Part shown: in pieces, positions 27,434 through 38,400 of the stretch
Numbering within the stretch: position 1 is the first letter of the stretch
Layout: every line of letters begins with the position of its first letter
DNA from: Streptococcus parasanguinis
GTDB lineage: Bacteria > Bacillota > Bacilli > Lactobacillales > Streptococcaceae
DNA: 64,000 bases
NCBI GenBank assembly: GCA_905188195.1
Contig: CAJJKY010000002.1
Span: 186,001-250,000 of the forward strand
Direction: 5' to 3'
Made by a program: the position numbers and the translations under genes
Notes under the pieces: generated by a model
Database searches by the model: none
What the model was told of the DNA's origin: nothing
Seen by the model: the letters and a program-made list of their open reading frames with translations, nothing else

Positions 27434-27455
27434 GATCCAAATAGATTGGATATCA

Positions 27456-27482
27456 GTCAGAGCATTTGTTCTGGCTTTTTTC
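27456..27482 (+). terminator. Intrinsic terminator after estA
   Basis: Stem GTCAGA/TCTGGC with an eight-base loop and a seven-T tail. Confidence 0.7.
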
Positions 27483-27521
27483 CTATACATAGGAAGAAAG
27501 GCTAGAAAGGTCACTTATTCA

Positions 27522-27550
27522 TTTCAGTCCTGCTTTCTTTGTGGTATAAT
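27522..27550 (+). promoter_or_regulatory. Promoter of gltX
   Basis: TTTCAG and TATAAT are 17 bases apart, with TGG as an extended -10. No T-box-like leader is visible in the 55 bases that follow. Confidence 0.7.
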
Positions 27551-27604
27551 AGGAACGATTGAAAAATGAGCTAGAAATAGCGAACAAGATAATAGGAGAG
27601 AAAT

Positions 27605-29062
27605 ATGGCAAAAGATATTCGTGTGCGTTATGCACCAAGTCCAACAGGGCTACTACACATCGGAAATGCTCGTACAGCATTGTTTAACTACTTGTATGCG
27701 CGTCACCATGGTGGAACCTTTATCATCCGTATCGAGGATACAGACCGCAAACGTCACGTCGAAGACGGCGAACGTTCACAGCTTGAAAACCTTCGTTGGT
27801 TGGGCATGGACTGGGATGAAAGCCCAGAGACGCATGAAAACTACCGCCAGTCTGAACGTTTGGAACTCTATCAAAAATACATTGACCAACTCTTGGCCGA
27901 AGGAAAAGCCTACAAATCTTACGTCACCGAAGAAGAGTTGGCAGCAGAACGTGAACGCCAAGAAGCAGCTGGGGAAACACCTCGCTACATCAACGAATAC
28001 CTTGGCATGAGCGAAGAAGAAAAAGCAGCTTATATCGCAGAACGTGAAGCAGCGGGTGTGATTCCAACAGTTCGTTTGGCAGTGAATGAGTCTGGTATCT
28101 ACAAATGGCATGATATGGTCAAAGGCGATATCGAGTTTGAAGGTGGCAATATCGGTGGTGACTGGGTCATCCAAAAGAAAGATGGCTATCCAACTTATAA
28201 CTTTGCCGTTGTGATCGATGACCACGATATGCAAATCTCTCACGTGATCCGTGGAGATGACCACATCGCCAACACTCCAAAACAACTCATGGTCTATGAA
28301 GCGCTTGGATGGGAAGCGCCAGAGTTCGGTCACATGACCCTGATCATCAACTCTGAAACTGGTAAGAAGTTGTCTAAACGGGATACCAATACCCTTCAGT
28401 TCATCGAAGATTACCGGAAGAAAGGTTACCTTCCAGAAGCAGTCTTTAACTTTATCGCTCTTCTTGGTTGGAACCCTGGTGGGGAAGACGAAATCTTCTC
28501 TCGCGAAGAACTCATCAAACTCTTTGATGAAAACCGTCTCAGCAAGTCTCCAGCAGCTTTCGACCAAAAGAAAATGGATTGGATGAGCAATGAGTACATC
28601 AAGAATGCGGATCTTGAGACTATCTTTGAAATGGCCAAACCATTCCTCGAAGAAGCAGGACGTTTGACAGACAAGGCTGAGAAATTGGTGGAACTTTACA
28701 AACCACAAATGAAGTCCGTGGATGAAATCGTTCCATTGACAGACCTCTTCTTCTCAGACTTCCCAGAATTGACAGAAGCTGAGAAAGAAGTCATGGCTGG
28801 TGAAACCGTGCCAACGGTACTTGAAGCCTTCAAAGCAAAACTTGAAGCCATGTCAGACGATGAGTTTGTGGCTGAAAATATCTTCCCACAAATCAAAGCG
28901 GTTCAAAAAGAAACTGGTATCAAAGGAAAGAATCTCTTTATGCCAATCCGTATTGCCGTTTCAGGTGAAATGCATGGTCCTGAATTGCCAGATACCATCT
29001 ACTTGCTTGGACGCGAAAAATCCATCCAACACATTGAAAGTATGTTGGAAAAAATCAGATAA
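27605..29062 (+). CDS. gltX: Glutamyl-tRNA synthetase
   Basis: A class I aminoacyl-tRNA synthetase that charges tRNA-Glu and, in Gram-positive bacteria, usually also mischarges tRNA-Gln for later amidation. The 485-residue protein carries the HIGN version of the HIGH motif (residues 18-21) and KLSKR (255-259), which hold ATP. The central DDHDMQISHVIRGDDH segment and the helical anticodon-binding C-terminus are typical. It starts at an ATG after AGGAGA, has its own promoter and terminator, and marks the left edge of the SRR adhesin region. Confidence 0.97.
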   Translation: MAKDIRVRYAPSPTGLLHIGNARTALFNYLYARHHGGTFIIRIEDTDRKRHVEDGERSQLENLRWLGMDWDESPETHENYRQSERLELYQKYIDQLLAEGKAYKSYVTEEELAAERERQEAAGETPRYINEYLGMSEEEKAAYIAEREAAGVIPTVRLAVNESGIYKWHDMVKGDIEFEGGNIGGDWVIQKKDGYPTYNFAVVIDDHDMQISHVIRGDDHIANTPKQLMVYEALGWEAPEFGHMTLIINSETGKKLSKRDTNTLQFIEDYRKKGYLPEAVFNFIALLGWNPGGEDEIFSREELIKLFDENRLSKSPAAFDQKKMDWMSNEYIKNADLETIFEMAKPFLEEAGRLTDKAEKLVELYKPQMKSVDEIVPLTDLFFSDFPELTEAEKEVMAGETVPTVLEAFKAKLEAMSDDEFVAENIFPQIKAVQKETGIKGKNLFMPIRIAVSGEMHGPELPDTIYLLGREKSIQHIESMLEKIR

Positions 29063-29070
29063 TTATCAGA

Positions 29071-29100
29071 AAAGCCCCTATTAAATGGGGCTTTTTGTTT
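29071..29100 (+). terminator. Intrinsic terminator after gltX
   Basis: AAAGCCCC/GGGGCTTT stem and T-rich tail, nine bases after the gltX stop. Confidence 0.88.
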
Positions 29101-29235
29101 TACTTCTAAAGTCAAAGTATTATAGGATTTTTTCAAAAAATTGCCCCGACTTGACAAATTGATCCTACTGAAAACGATTTTATCACTATCTAAAACAAAA
29201 ATTATAAAAAAATAGCAATAATTAAGAATAATTAC

Positions 29236-29264
29236 TTTCAAAAATCGACAGATTAGTCTATAAT
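29236..29264 (+). promoter_or_regulatory. Promoter of SRR-1
   Basis: TTTCAA and TATAAT 17 bases apart, about 37 bases before the start codon. The sequence between gltX and this promoter (29101-29235) is AT-rich and holds nothing else I recognise. Confidence 0.6.
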
Positions 29265-29300
29265 GTTAGGGAAATAAAAAATGTAAATAAGGAGACAGAA

Positions 29301-32300
29301 ATGTTTTTTAAACGTTCGAACGGTGAATTCCGTGAAACGGATCGTGTGACTCGTTTCAAATTGATCAAATCAGGTAAAAACTGGTTGCGTGCTGCGACTT
29401 CTAACTTTGGTCTTTTGAAAGTCATTCGCGGTCAAGTCGAAGAGACTGTTGTAGCTGAAGTGCGTGAAGACGCAGTATCAGTGAAAGAAATGACAAGCCG
29501 TGGCTTGCTCAAAGGGATTGTAGCAGCTGGGGCTGTTTTTGGTGCAGCTACAGTAGCAAACACTGCTAAAGCTGATGAAACTGGATCAGATGTTGCAACT
29601 GCATCTGAGCTTTCAAGCCAAGCGCTTGTAGAGCAAGGAAGTACAGTACTTGGTACAACTTCAACAACTGAATCTCAATCTGAATCAACTACAGAATCAA
29701 CAACTGAGTCAACTACAGAATCAGCTAGCGCTTCTGCATCAGCAAGTGCTTCAACATCTACTAGCGTATCTGTATCTCACTCAGCTTCATTGAGCGAACA
29801 AGGTTCAGCAGAACTTTCAGCAGCTCTTAGCGAATCAACTGTAGCGGCTGGATCTGAAGCAACTTCAGAAGCAACTACAACTGTTGCCAAAGCTGATGAT
29901 AAAGTTGTTTTGGAACAAAATACTTCAGAAGCAGAATTGTTGAACAAGATCGCAAGCGACTACTCAGCAACTGTTTCAACACCAGAAAAGAAAGCAGCAC
30001 TTGAAGCTGCCATCGCTAAAGTTCAAACAGAATTGACAGCAAGCAACAGCTTGATCAACGCTAATGCTTCAGCTCAATCATACGCAGACCAACGCGAACG
30101 TTTGAGCAAGTCAGTAGATGACATGATGGCAACCTTGACTGCAGCAGGATTTACTGGTAACACAACAGTAAACGGTGCTCCAGCAATTTCAGCACAGTTG
30201 GATGCTATCTCTACTTCAAATACACTTTCAGCAGGTGTTAATGCAACTCCTGGAATGACTGATCCAAATGGTGCGAGCCTTACAGATCGTACACAAACGA
30301 TTCCTTCAGGATATGCAGCTGACCCTGCTGCAAATCGCATGACATTTGGTGTTTGGAATCTTAAATCATATAACCAAGACTACAACACAAACTATTATGT
30401 GACTTTGTCAGTTGATAAGACAAATAGCTCAAATAATCCTGATGTTTATGTACGTTTGGTGGATAAGAATACAGGTAATGAAGTTGCTAATACAACTTTG
30501 AACTCTGCACTTTCTGGTAAAGAAGTTAACCTTGGTAATCTTTCAACTAATAAATTCTATCCATATCTTGTGTATAACAAGTCAACTGATGGTGGATCAG
30601 CAAGTGTGGATATCATTATCAAGAGCAACGAAGATGTTGCATTCGCTAAAACTACAGAACAAATCTATGACTACTTAACACAAGCTAACCAAGGCGTAGC
30701 TAAACCAAACGTTGAAACTGGTGTTCCATCAACTAAGATGAACCAAACAACTCACTATAAAGTAGTTGATACTGCATCTTCAACTTATAATGCAAACCGT
30801 TCAACAGCAGATACAACAACCCAAAGCTACAAACCAACTGGTAATGAAACAGAACTTGCTTCATATACCCAAACAGGTATCCAAGGTCAAAATTACACTG
30901 CATCAAATCCACGTTCATTTGATGGTTATGTTTTGTACCAACAAGCAGATGCTTCAACTACATCAGGTGAACTCGGAAACTCTGTAGGAACCAAGTATGC
31001 CGAACTTAAGGGAACTCGTCAACATTACTATGTAAAACGTATTCGTGAAGTCGTTGCCAACGATGGTTCTACAGTCACAAAAATTTATGTTTTAGATCCT
31101 TCATCAGTTTCAACTTACAATGAAGCTACAATGGGGAATAACACAGATACGACTGGTTACACACTTGTTTATACAACTCCAGTACTTAAACCAGGTGAGG
31201 TGTATACTCCATCTGCGACAAACATGGAGACTGATAAGAAAGTTGTTAATAGTAAAAATGGTGATTACCAATTGACTGTCTCTCCATGGCACAATCCTGC
31301 TTCTGCTAATCCTAATGAAGGACTTGCCTATGTCACAGGTTGGTATGCGACTGGACATGTAGGCGAAGCAGATTATATGTTTGTTGGTGAGCCAAAAGGA
31401 ACTGAGAACTCAACACCTGGAGGTAACACGCAGAACACTATCGGCGGACGTACGAAGTATGCCTTGCTAGCAGATGGGACAATTAAGAGAGATGCTTCAG
31501 GTAATCCAGTGAAGACTACAGGTGGATTTGGTAACCAATTCTCACTTCCGTCAGCTAATGAAAAACCATCTGGTGATACAGTACACTACTACCGTAAGAT
31601 GACAGATTCTGAGTCAGCTTCAGAATCACAATCAAATTCAAAAGTAGTATCTAACTCACAATCTGTTTCACAATCACAATCAGAGGTAGTTTCTAACTCA
31701 CGATCTGTATCACAATCACAGTCAGCATCTAATACACAATCACAATCAACTTCTGACACAACATCTGCCTCATTGAGTCAATCTAAATCAGAACAAGCTT
31801 CTAAATCAGCGTCTGAATCAGCATCAGCATCATTGAGCCAATCAGCTGTTGAATCAGCAAGTGTGTCAGCGAGTCAATCATCATCGTTGAGTACGTCAGC
31901 GCAAGAATCAGCTTCTGTATCAGCATCTGAATCAGCGTCATTGAGTACATCAGCACAAGAATCAGCTTCTGTATCAGCGTCTGAATCAGCATCATTGAGC
32001 ACGTCGGCTTCAGCATCAGCATCTACTTCAGCAAGCCAATCAGCGTCATTGAGCACATCGGCATCTGAGTCAGCATCAGTATCAGCAAGCCAATCAGCAT
32101 CATTGAGCGCATCGGCATCTGAGTCAGCATCAGTATCAGCAAGCCAATCAGCATCATTGAGCACATCGGCTTCAGCATCAGCATCTACTTCAGCAAGCCA
32201 ATCAGCGTCATTGAGCGCATCAGCATCTGAGTCAGCATCAGTATCTGCGAGCCAATCAGCATCATTGAGCGCATCAGCATCTGAGTCAGCATCAGTATCT

Positions 32301-35225
32301 GCGAGCCAATCAGCATCATTGAGCGCATCAGCTTCTGCATCTGAATCAGCATCGCAATCTATTTCAGAATCACAATCAGCTTCAACAAGCCAATCAGTTT
32401 CTGAATCAACATCTGCGTCTGAGTCAGCATCAGTATCAGCTTCAACATCAACGTCTGAATCTGTTTCAGCATCTGAGTCAGCGTCAGCGTCATTGAGCAC
32501 ATCGGCTTCAGCATCAGCATCTACTTCAGCAAGCCAATCAGCATCATTGAGCGCATCAGCATCTGAGTCAGCATCAGTATCTGCGAGCCAATCAGCGTCA
32601 TTGAGCGCATCGGCTTCAGCATCAGCATCTACTTCAGCAAGCCAATCGGCATCATTGAGCACATCAGCATCTGAGTCAGCATCAGTATCAGCAAGCCAAT
32701 CAGCATCATTGAGCACATCGGCTTCAGCATCAGCATCTACATCAGCAAGCCAATCAGCATCATTGAGCACATCGGCTTCAACATCACTTTCTACATCTGT
32801 ATCACAATCAGCATCTAACTCTTCATCAAATTCTGAAAGTGAAACACCTAAAGTTGGTGAAGTAATCATCACTTACATCCGTGAGAATGATGGTAAAGAA
32901 ATCCAAAAACCTCGTCAAGACACACCAAACTCACCATATGATACTCCATATAACACAACTGAGGAAGGTGAAAAACCTAACACAATCAAGACTCCAGACG
33001 GTAAGACCTATAAGATCGTACCGAAAGGTGACTACCCAGTAGGTAAAGTTGACGGTGACGGACACCTTGAATCATCTGATCCAATTAAAGGTAAAGTTGA
33101 TAAACCTAAATCAACAATCACTTACGTTTATAAAGAAGTGAAGGGTGACGTTTACGTTCACTATAAAGACACTGACGGTAACACAATTAAAGATGATGTC
33201 ACTGATGAAAAAGATCAACCAGTTGATAAAGATTACGATACAGTAATTGACAACCGTCCAAAAGAAATCCAATACAATGGTAAGACATATGAATTGGTAC
33301 CAGCAGGTAACTACAATGTAGGTAAAGTTGACGAACAAGGTCACCTTGAGTCATCAGACGCTACAACAGGTAAAGTTATCGAAGGACGTAAAGACGTTAC
33401 TTACATCTACAAACTCAAAGAACAACCAGCACAACCTAAGGGTAATGTTTACGTTCACTATGTAGATACTGAAGGTAACACGATCAAAGCATCTGTAACT
33501 GATGAATTGGCACAACCAGTAGGTAAAGACTACGATACAGTAGTAGACAACCGTCCAAGCACGATCGAGTTCCAAGGTAAGACATACGAATTGGTACCAG
33601 CTGGTAACTACCCAGTAGGTAAAGTCGACGAACAAGGTCACTGGACAGGTGATGATGCTACAACTGGTAAAGTTGTTGAAGGTGATAAGAATGTCACTTA
33701 CGTCTACAAATTGAAAGAAGATCCAACGAAACCTAAAGAAGGTGACGTCATCATCACTTACGTAGACGAAAAAGGTAAAGAAATTCAAAAACCTCGTCAA
33801 GACACACCAAACTCACCATATGATACACCATATAACACAACTGAGGAAGGTGAAAAACCTAACACTATCAAGACTCCAGACGGTAAGACATACAAGATCG
33901 TACCGAAAGGTGACTACCCAGTAGGTAAAGTTGATGGCGATGGACACTTAGAATCATCTGATCCAATTAAAGGTAAAGTTGATAAACCACGTTCAATCAT
34001 CACTTACGTATACAAAGAAGTGAAGGGTGACGTTTACGTTCACTATAAAGACACTGAAGGTAACACAATTAAAGATGATGTCACTGATGAAAAAGATCAA
34101 CCAGTTGATAAAGATTACGATACAGTAATTGACAACCGTCCAAAAGAAATCCAATACAATGGTAAGACATATGAATTGGTACCAGCCGGTAACTACACTG
34201 TAGGTAAAGTTGATGGACAAGGTCACCTTGAGTCATCAGATGCTACAACTGGTAAAGTGATCGAAGGACGTAAAGACGTTACTTACATCTACAAACTTGT
34301 CGAAGAACCTGCACAACCTAAGGGTAATGTATACGTTCACTACAAAGATACTGAAGGTAACACCATTAAAGAATCAGTAACAGATGAGTTAGACCAACCA
34401 GTAGGTAAAGACTACAACACTGTTGAAGACAACCGTCCACAGTACATTAGATTCGAAGGTAAAACTTACGAAATCGTACCAGTCGGAAACTACACAGTTG
34501 GTAAAGTAGATACTCAAGGTCACCTTGAATCAACAGACCCAACAACTGGTAAAGTGGTTGAAGGACGTAAAGACGTTACTTACATCTACAAACTTGTCGA
34601 AGAACCTGTACAACCTAAGGGTAATGTATACGTTCACTATGTAGATGAAAATGGTAACACGATCAAGACTTCAGTAGTGGATGAAAAAGACCAACCAGTA
34701 GGTAAAGACTACGATACAGTTGTGGATAACCGTCCTAAGACAATCACAACTGCAGATGGTAAAGTCTATGAATTGGTACCACAAGGTAACTACCCAGTAG
34801 GTAACGTTGACGGTGAAGGTCACTTGACAACAACTGACCCAACAACTGGTAAAGTTATCGAAGGTGATAAGAACGTTACTTATGTTTACAAACTTGTGAA
34901 GACTCCAAACGTTCCAACACCAAACACTCCAGTGCCACCAACTCCAACACCAAATACTCCAGTGCCACCAACTCCAACACCAAATACTCCGGTAGATCCA
35001 ACACCTAATAAACCAATGGATCCAACACCAAACACACCGGTAGATCCAACACCTAATACACCAGTGAACCCAGTTCCTGAGCAACCAGCTCAACCAGCTC
35101 CAGCTCTTGAACAACTTCCAAATACTGGTGAAACAGGATCTGTAGCTTCAGCTCTTCTTGGAGCAGTTGCAGGGGTTGCAGGGGTTGCAGCACTTGGAAG
35201 CCGCAAAAAAGAAGATGAAAAATAA
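29301..35225 (+). CDS. SRR-1: serine-rich-repeat glycoprotein adhesin with C-terminal MucBP repeats
   Basis: A Fap1/GspB-family fimbrial adhesin of 1974 residues, predicted to be O-glycosylated in the cytoplasm, exported by SecA2/SecY2 and anchored by sortase. In order: a long accessory-Sec signal with the KxYKxGKxW-type segment RFKLIKSGKNW (cut near residue 91, after AKA); a short first SRR (about 115-185); a helical segment (about 205-300); a binding region (about 305-765) homologous to those of SRR-3 and the giant adhesin; SRR-II (about 768-1182, SAS/SES dipeptide repeats); seven MucBP-like modules (about 1183-1868, each ending TYVYK/TYIYK); a Pro-rich wall tract; and LPNTG (1939-1943) with SRKKEDEK tail. 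MucBP modules after the SRR are unusual for this family. An AAGGAG site precedes the ATG. Confidence 0.92.
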   Translation: MFFKRSNGEFRETDRVTRFKLIKSGKNWLRAATSNFGLLKVIRGQVEETVVAEVREDAVSVKEMTSRGLLKGIVAAGAVFGAATVANTAKADETGSDVATASELSSQALVEQGSTVLGTTSTTESQSESTTESTTESTTESASASASASASTSTSVSVSHSASLSEQGSAELSAALSESTVAAGSEATSEATTTVAKADDKVVLEQNTSEAELLNKIASDYSATVSTPEKKAALEAAIAKVQTELTASNSLINANASAQSYADQRERLSKSVDDMMATLTAAGFTGNTTVNGAPAISAQLDAISTSNTLSAGVNATPGMTDPNGASLTDRTQTIPSGYAADPAANRMTFGVWNLKSYNQDYNTNYYVTLSVDKTNSSNNPDVYVRLVDKNTGNEVANTTLNSALSGKEVNLGNLSTNKFYPYLVYNKSTDGGSASVDIIIKSNEDVAFAKTTEQIYDYLTQANQGVAKPNVETGVPSTKMNQTTHYKVVDTASSTYNANRSTADTTTQSYKPTGNETELASYTQTGIQGQNYTASNPRSFDGYVLYQQADASTTSGELGNSVGTKYAELKGTRQHYYVKRIREVVANDGSTVTKIYVLDPSSVSTYNEATMGNNTDTTGYTLVYTTPVLKPGEVYTPSATNMETDKKVVNSKNGDYQLTVSPWHNPASANPNEGLAYVTGWYATGHVGEADYMFVGEPKGTENSTPGGNTQNTIGGRTKYALLADGTIKRDASGNPVKTTGGFGNQFSLPSANEKPSGDTVHYYRKMTDSESASESQSNSKVVSNSQSVSQSQSEVVSNSRSVSQSQSASNTQSQSTSDTTSASLSQSKSEQASKSASESASASLSQSAVESASVSASQSSSLSTSAQESASVSASESASLSTSAQESASVSASESASLSTSASASASTSASQSASLSTSASESASVSASQSASLSASASESASVSASQSASLSTSASASASTSASQSASLSASASESASVSASQSASLSASASESASVSASQSASLSASASASESASQSISESQSASTSQSVSESTSASESASVSASTSTSESVSASESASASLSTSASASASTSASQSASLSASASESASVSASQSASLSASASASASTSASQSASLSTSASESASVSASQSASLSTSASASASTSASQSASLSTSASTSLSTSVSQSASNSSSNSESETPKVGEVIITYIRENDGKEIQKPRQDTPNSPYDTPYNTTEEGEKPNTIKTPDGKTYKIVPKGDYPVGKVDGDGHLESSDPIKGKVDKPKSTITYVYKEVKGDVYVHYKDTDGNTIKDDVTDEKDQPVDKDYDTVIDNRPKEIQYNGKTYELVPAGNYNVGKVDEQGHLESSDATTGKVIEGRKDVTYIYKLKEQPAQPKGNVYVHYVDTEGNTIKASVTDELAQPVGKDYDTVVDNRPSTIEFQGKTYELVPAGNYPVGKVDEQGHWTGDDATTGKVVEGDKNVTYVYKLKEDPTKPKEGDVIITYVDEKGKEIQKPRQDTPNSPYDTPYNTTEEGEKPNTIKTPDGKTYKIVPKGDYPVGKVDGDGHLESSDPIKGKVDKPRSIITYVYKEVKGDVYVHYKDTEGNTIKDDVTDEKDQPVDKDYDTVIDNRPKEIQYNGKTYELVPAGNYTVGKVDGQGHLESSDATTGKVIEGRKDVTYIYKLVEEPAQPKGNVYVHYKDTEGNTIKESVTDELDQPVGKDYNTVEDNRPQYIRFEGKTYEIVPVGNYTVGKVDTQGHLESTDPTTGKVVEGRKDVTYIYKLVEEPVQPKGNVYVHYVDENGNTIKTSVVDEKDQPVGKDYDTVVDNRPKTITTADGKVYELVPQGNYPVGNVDGEGHLTTTDPTTGKVIEGDKNVTYVYKLVKTPNVPTPNTPVPPTPTPNTPVPPTPTPNTPVDPTPNKPMDPTPNTPVDPTPNTPVNPVPEQPAQPAPALEQLPNTGETGSVASALLGAVAGVAGVAALGSRKKEDEK
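31605..32845 (+). repeat. SRR-II tract of SRR-1
   Basis: About 415 codons of alternating Ser and Ala/Glu/Thr/Gln/Val. The commonest higher unit is SASVSASQSASLS(A/T)SASE, and nearly identical DNA blocks recur. Ser codons are mainly TCA, TCT and AGC. Confidence 0.9.
32850..34905 (+). repeat. Seven MucBP-like modules in SRR-1
   Basis: Module starts read EVIITYIREN, DVYVHYKDTD, NVYVHYVDTE, DVIITYVDEK, DVYVHYKDTE, NVYVHYKDTE and NVYVHYVDEN. Modules 1-2 and 4-5 are almost identical in DNA at an offset of 882 bases, which shows a recent in-frame block duplication. Confidence 0.88.
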
Positions 35226-35282
35226 TCTTCTAAGCTAATTTGATTCGGTCATTTCAGGTATGTGGGAAATGAAAAAGGATCC

Positions 35283-35312
35283 AAAAAGAGAACCTCCGGG
35301 TTCTCTTTTTGT
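35283..35312 (+). terminator. Intrinsic terminator of SRR-1
   Basis: A perfect 12-bp stem AAAAAGAGAACC/GGTTCTCTTTTT with a TCCG loop. Confidence 0.93.
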
Positions 35313-35348
35313 GTTCTGTTTTTTATGTTAAAAACTAGTCTTAATTAG

Positions 35349-35376
35349 TTACTTTTGGGGAAAATTAGTGTATAAT
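35349..35376 (+). promoter_or_regulatory. Promoter of SRR-2
   Basis: TTACTT and TATAAT are 16 bases apart, with GTG before the -10 box. It lies between the SRR-1 terminator and the SRR-2 start, so SRR-2 has its own transcript. Confidence 0.62.
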
Positions 35377-35406
35377 AACTCGATATCTTATTTTTAAGGA
35401 GCGGAC

Positions 35407-38400
35407 ATGTTTTTCAAACGTTCGAAGGGTGATTTTCGCGAAACGGAGCGAATCACGCGTTATAAATTAATCAAATCAGGAAAGAATTGGGTACGGGCAT
35501 CTGTCTCGCGGTTAGGCCTATTTCGTGTCATGCGAGGAGGTGTGGATGAAAAGATCGTGGTTCAATACGAAGCATCATCACACTCTATGCCTGCGGATCT
35601 GGTCAAAGGGATGGTTGTGCTAGGGGCTCTGGCTGGGGCGACAACGGTTGCCAATCCAGTATTTGCTGAGGAAAATGAAATGAATGCGACTGTTGGGTCT
35701 GAAATCAGCCCATCGACCGGTGTAGCGGGTTCGGATAGTCTTGTATTGGGGACGACGTCTACCACAGACTCTGTGTCAGCGAGTCAGTCCATAAGTGAAT
35801 CCATCTCATTTTCAGAGTCAGCTAGTGAAAGCGTCTCTCTGTCTCAATCGTTATCTTTGAGCGAATCTCATGTTGTCAGTGCTTCAGCGAGTCCGTCCAC
35901 TTCAGAAATTGCTAGTAGCACTCTCTCAGAGAAAGACGCTATTCATGTAGCTACTTCTGAAACGAGTGAGAAAGTAGCAGAAGCTCAAAACACTCGCTCG
36001 GAAGACCAGGTGAAGCGTCTGCAAGTCTTGGCTTTGGATTTATACACTTATCGTGCGCAGGCTTTGGAAATCCCTGGGACAGAATCTGCTATTGAAAGTG
36101 GAGATCTGGCTTTAGAAGCTATTCGTACTGGCTTGTCCAATCCCGCAATTCAAATGGATGCCGTAGAAAGTCAAGCCAAGAGTGCTCGGAATCGCTTGGT
36201 CAATGCGGTGCTTCGTGCGACATCTGGCCAGCGTGACCCTCGAAATGGGAACCGTATTGACACAGATACCAGTCTCCGTGCGCCTCAGTATAATTTAGGT
36301 CCTGCCAACAATGCCTTGATTTCTGTGTATAACTCTGATTACATCAATCAGGTTTATAAGGTTGTTGAAACCAATCCTACACGAAATAATATTAAGAGCA
36401 TTGGCTACGCTTCTGGTAGCGATCGTGTGAATGGCATTTATGTTCCGCAAACATCGGCCTTGAAAAATAGTGCAGCTGTCTTTAATATCGTGGGGACTGT
36501 TGGCCAGACAGAGGTCGTAACGCCTGGAAAAATTTATAATGTTTCTTTTGTAGTGACGAATACGGCTAATCAGTCAGTGACTCGAACGCTACGAATCCAG
36601 GTCTTGCCGCAAAATGATGGCATTCGAAACCCGATTACGACTGTGACAACGAGTACTTTTGTTAATGACACAAGTAATCTCGCTCAAGCCGAAAAAGAGA
36701 AGGTTTGGGAGGCTTTTAAGACTGCTAACCCAAATATTGCCACTTCAAAGGATTTTAAATCTTATTCGGTTTCATCATCTGGTGTGGTGACTATTACTTA
36801 TAAAGATAACACCACAAATGATGTAACCGCTCCTGTTAAGCGCCTAGCAGCACCGACGGTTGAGACTCGCTTACTAGAGAAAGCCTATACTCAGACACCT
36901 GTAACGGTGACGGGGGCTGAGCCAGGGTCTACTGTTGTCTTGTACAATAATGATGATGAAATCGGAACAGCAGTGGCGGATGCGTCTGGACAAGCGATCG
37001 TAACACCGAATGTTCCCTTGCAGACGGGTGGAGTAACAGCTAAGGCTCGCATTCTGTATGGTGATCATGCGGTTTATTCCGATGCAAGTAACATGGTTGC
37101 TGTAACAGATGCCACACGTCCTGAAGTGACGGCCAAGTTGACTGTCGATGGTGTGGAACCGAAATCAACCCCTCTTGAAGGTGGTGGGAAGAATTATATT
37201 ATTTACGCTGGTGATGATGCGGTTGTGACCTTTACAGCTACTGATGACAGTGGCAAGTTGAAAGAAATGAAAGTCGTTGCACGAGCGGATTTGAACGACA
37301 ATGCCTTAAACGGGAATTTCTTTGGTGGCAGCCAGTATGGAACAGGTGATATTGCTCCTATCACGGGAGATATTACGGCTACCAGTGCAAACCCTGCAAC
37401 CATCACAACGACCATTCATTTGAAGGATGATCTTTACCATACCTACCGAAATACATGGCAACGCAACGTCGCGGCTATTGACAATGCCTCCAATATGAAC
37501 CGTCCAAACGGTTTGGGTGAGATTCGGATTACCCAGGGGCGTCTCGCTGATCGTACGCCAGGTGTGGCGCCGACAAGCACTATTCAGGTGACGAGTCTAA
37601 CTGCATTGACAGATGCAGATAAGAGCAAGGTGATTGCAGCTGTATCGGCAGTCAACCCAGAGGTAGCTAACCGGATTAAGTCCTATACGGTTAATAGTGA
37701 TGGTACAGTCACCATTACTTATAAAGATAGTACGACCAATGTCGTAGCGGTGAAACTGTCAGATAGCGATCACAGTCAGTCTGTATCAAACAGTCAGAGT
37801 GCATCTGCGAAGACTTCGCAATCGATCAGTCAGTCTTTAAGTGCTAAGCAATCACAGAGCGTATCGGCTCAGCAGAGCGTTTCATTGAGCCAGTCACTGA
37901 GCTCGGTTCGCTCACAAAGTTTGTCAGCTTCACTAAGTCAATCAGCTTCTGCAAGTGTCTCAGCTCAAGCAAGTCTATCTCGCAGCCAATCGTTGAGCAA
38001 GGAGATTTCTCAATCTCAATCCGCTTCAACGAGTCAATCTGTATCGACAAGAAAATCTGAATCTGTGAAGGTTTCGGAGTCAGCTTCTGCAAGTGTCAGT
38101 GCCTTGCAGTCTGCTTCGGTATCAGCAAGTGTATCCAAAGTGGTTAGCCAGTCTATCTCAAGCTCGACATCCGCTTCAACGAGCGCCTCTGTTTCAGTGA
38201 GTCAGTCAGTTTCAGCATCGCTTTCACAGTCGGTATCAGCGTCACTAAGTCAATCGACTCGCGAGTCGGCTTCAAAATCAGTGAGTCAATCGCAGTCGGA
38301 GTCTGCATCAGTATCTTTGAGTGAGTCTGCTAGAAAATCAGCATCATTGAGCACTTCCGTATTAGAGAGTCAATCAGCCTCTACTTCGGTGTCGGTTTCT

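Noticed and set aside
31874..32872. Long minus-strand open frame encoding an Asp/Ala-rich repeat protein
   Set aside because: It is the mirror of the SRR-1 serine repeat: the Ser/Ala/Glu codon pattern leaves an antisense frame open. No ribosome-binding site or promoter, and the same effect appears opposite SRR-2 (38370-39296, 41754-42242).
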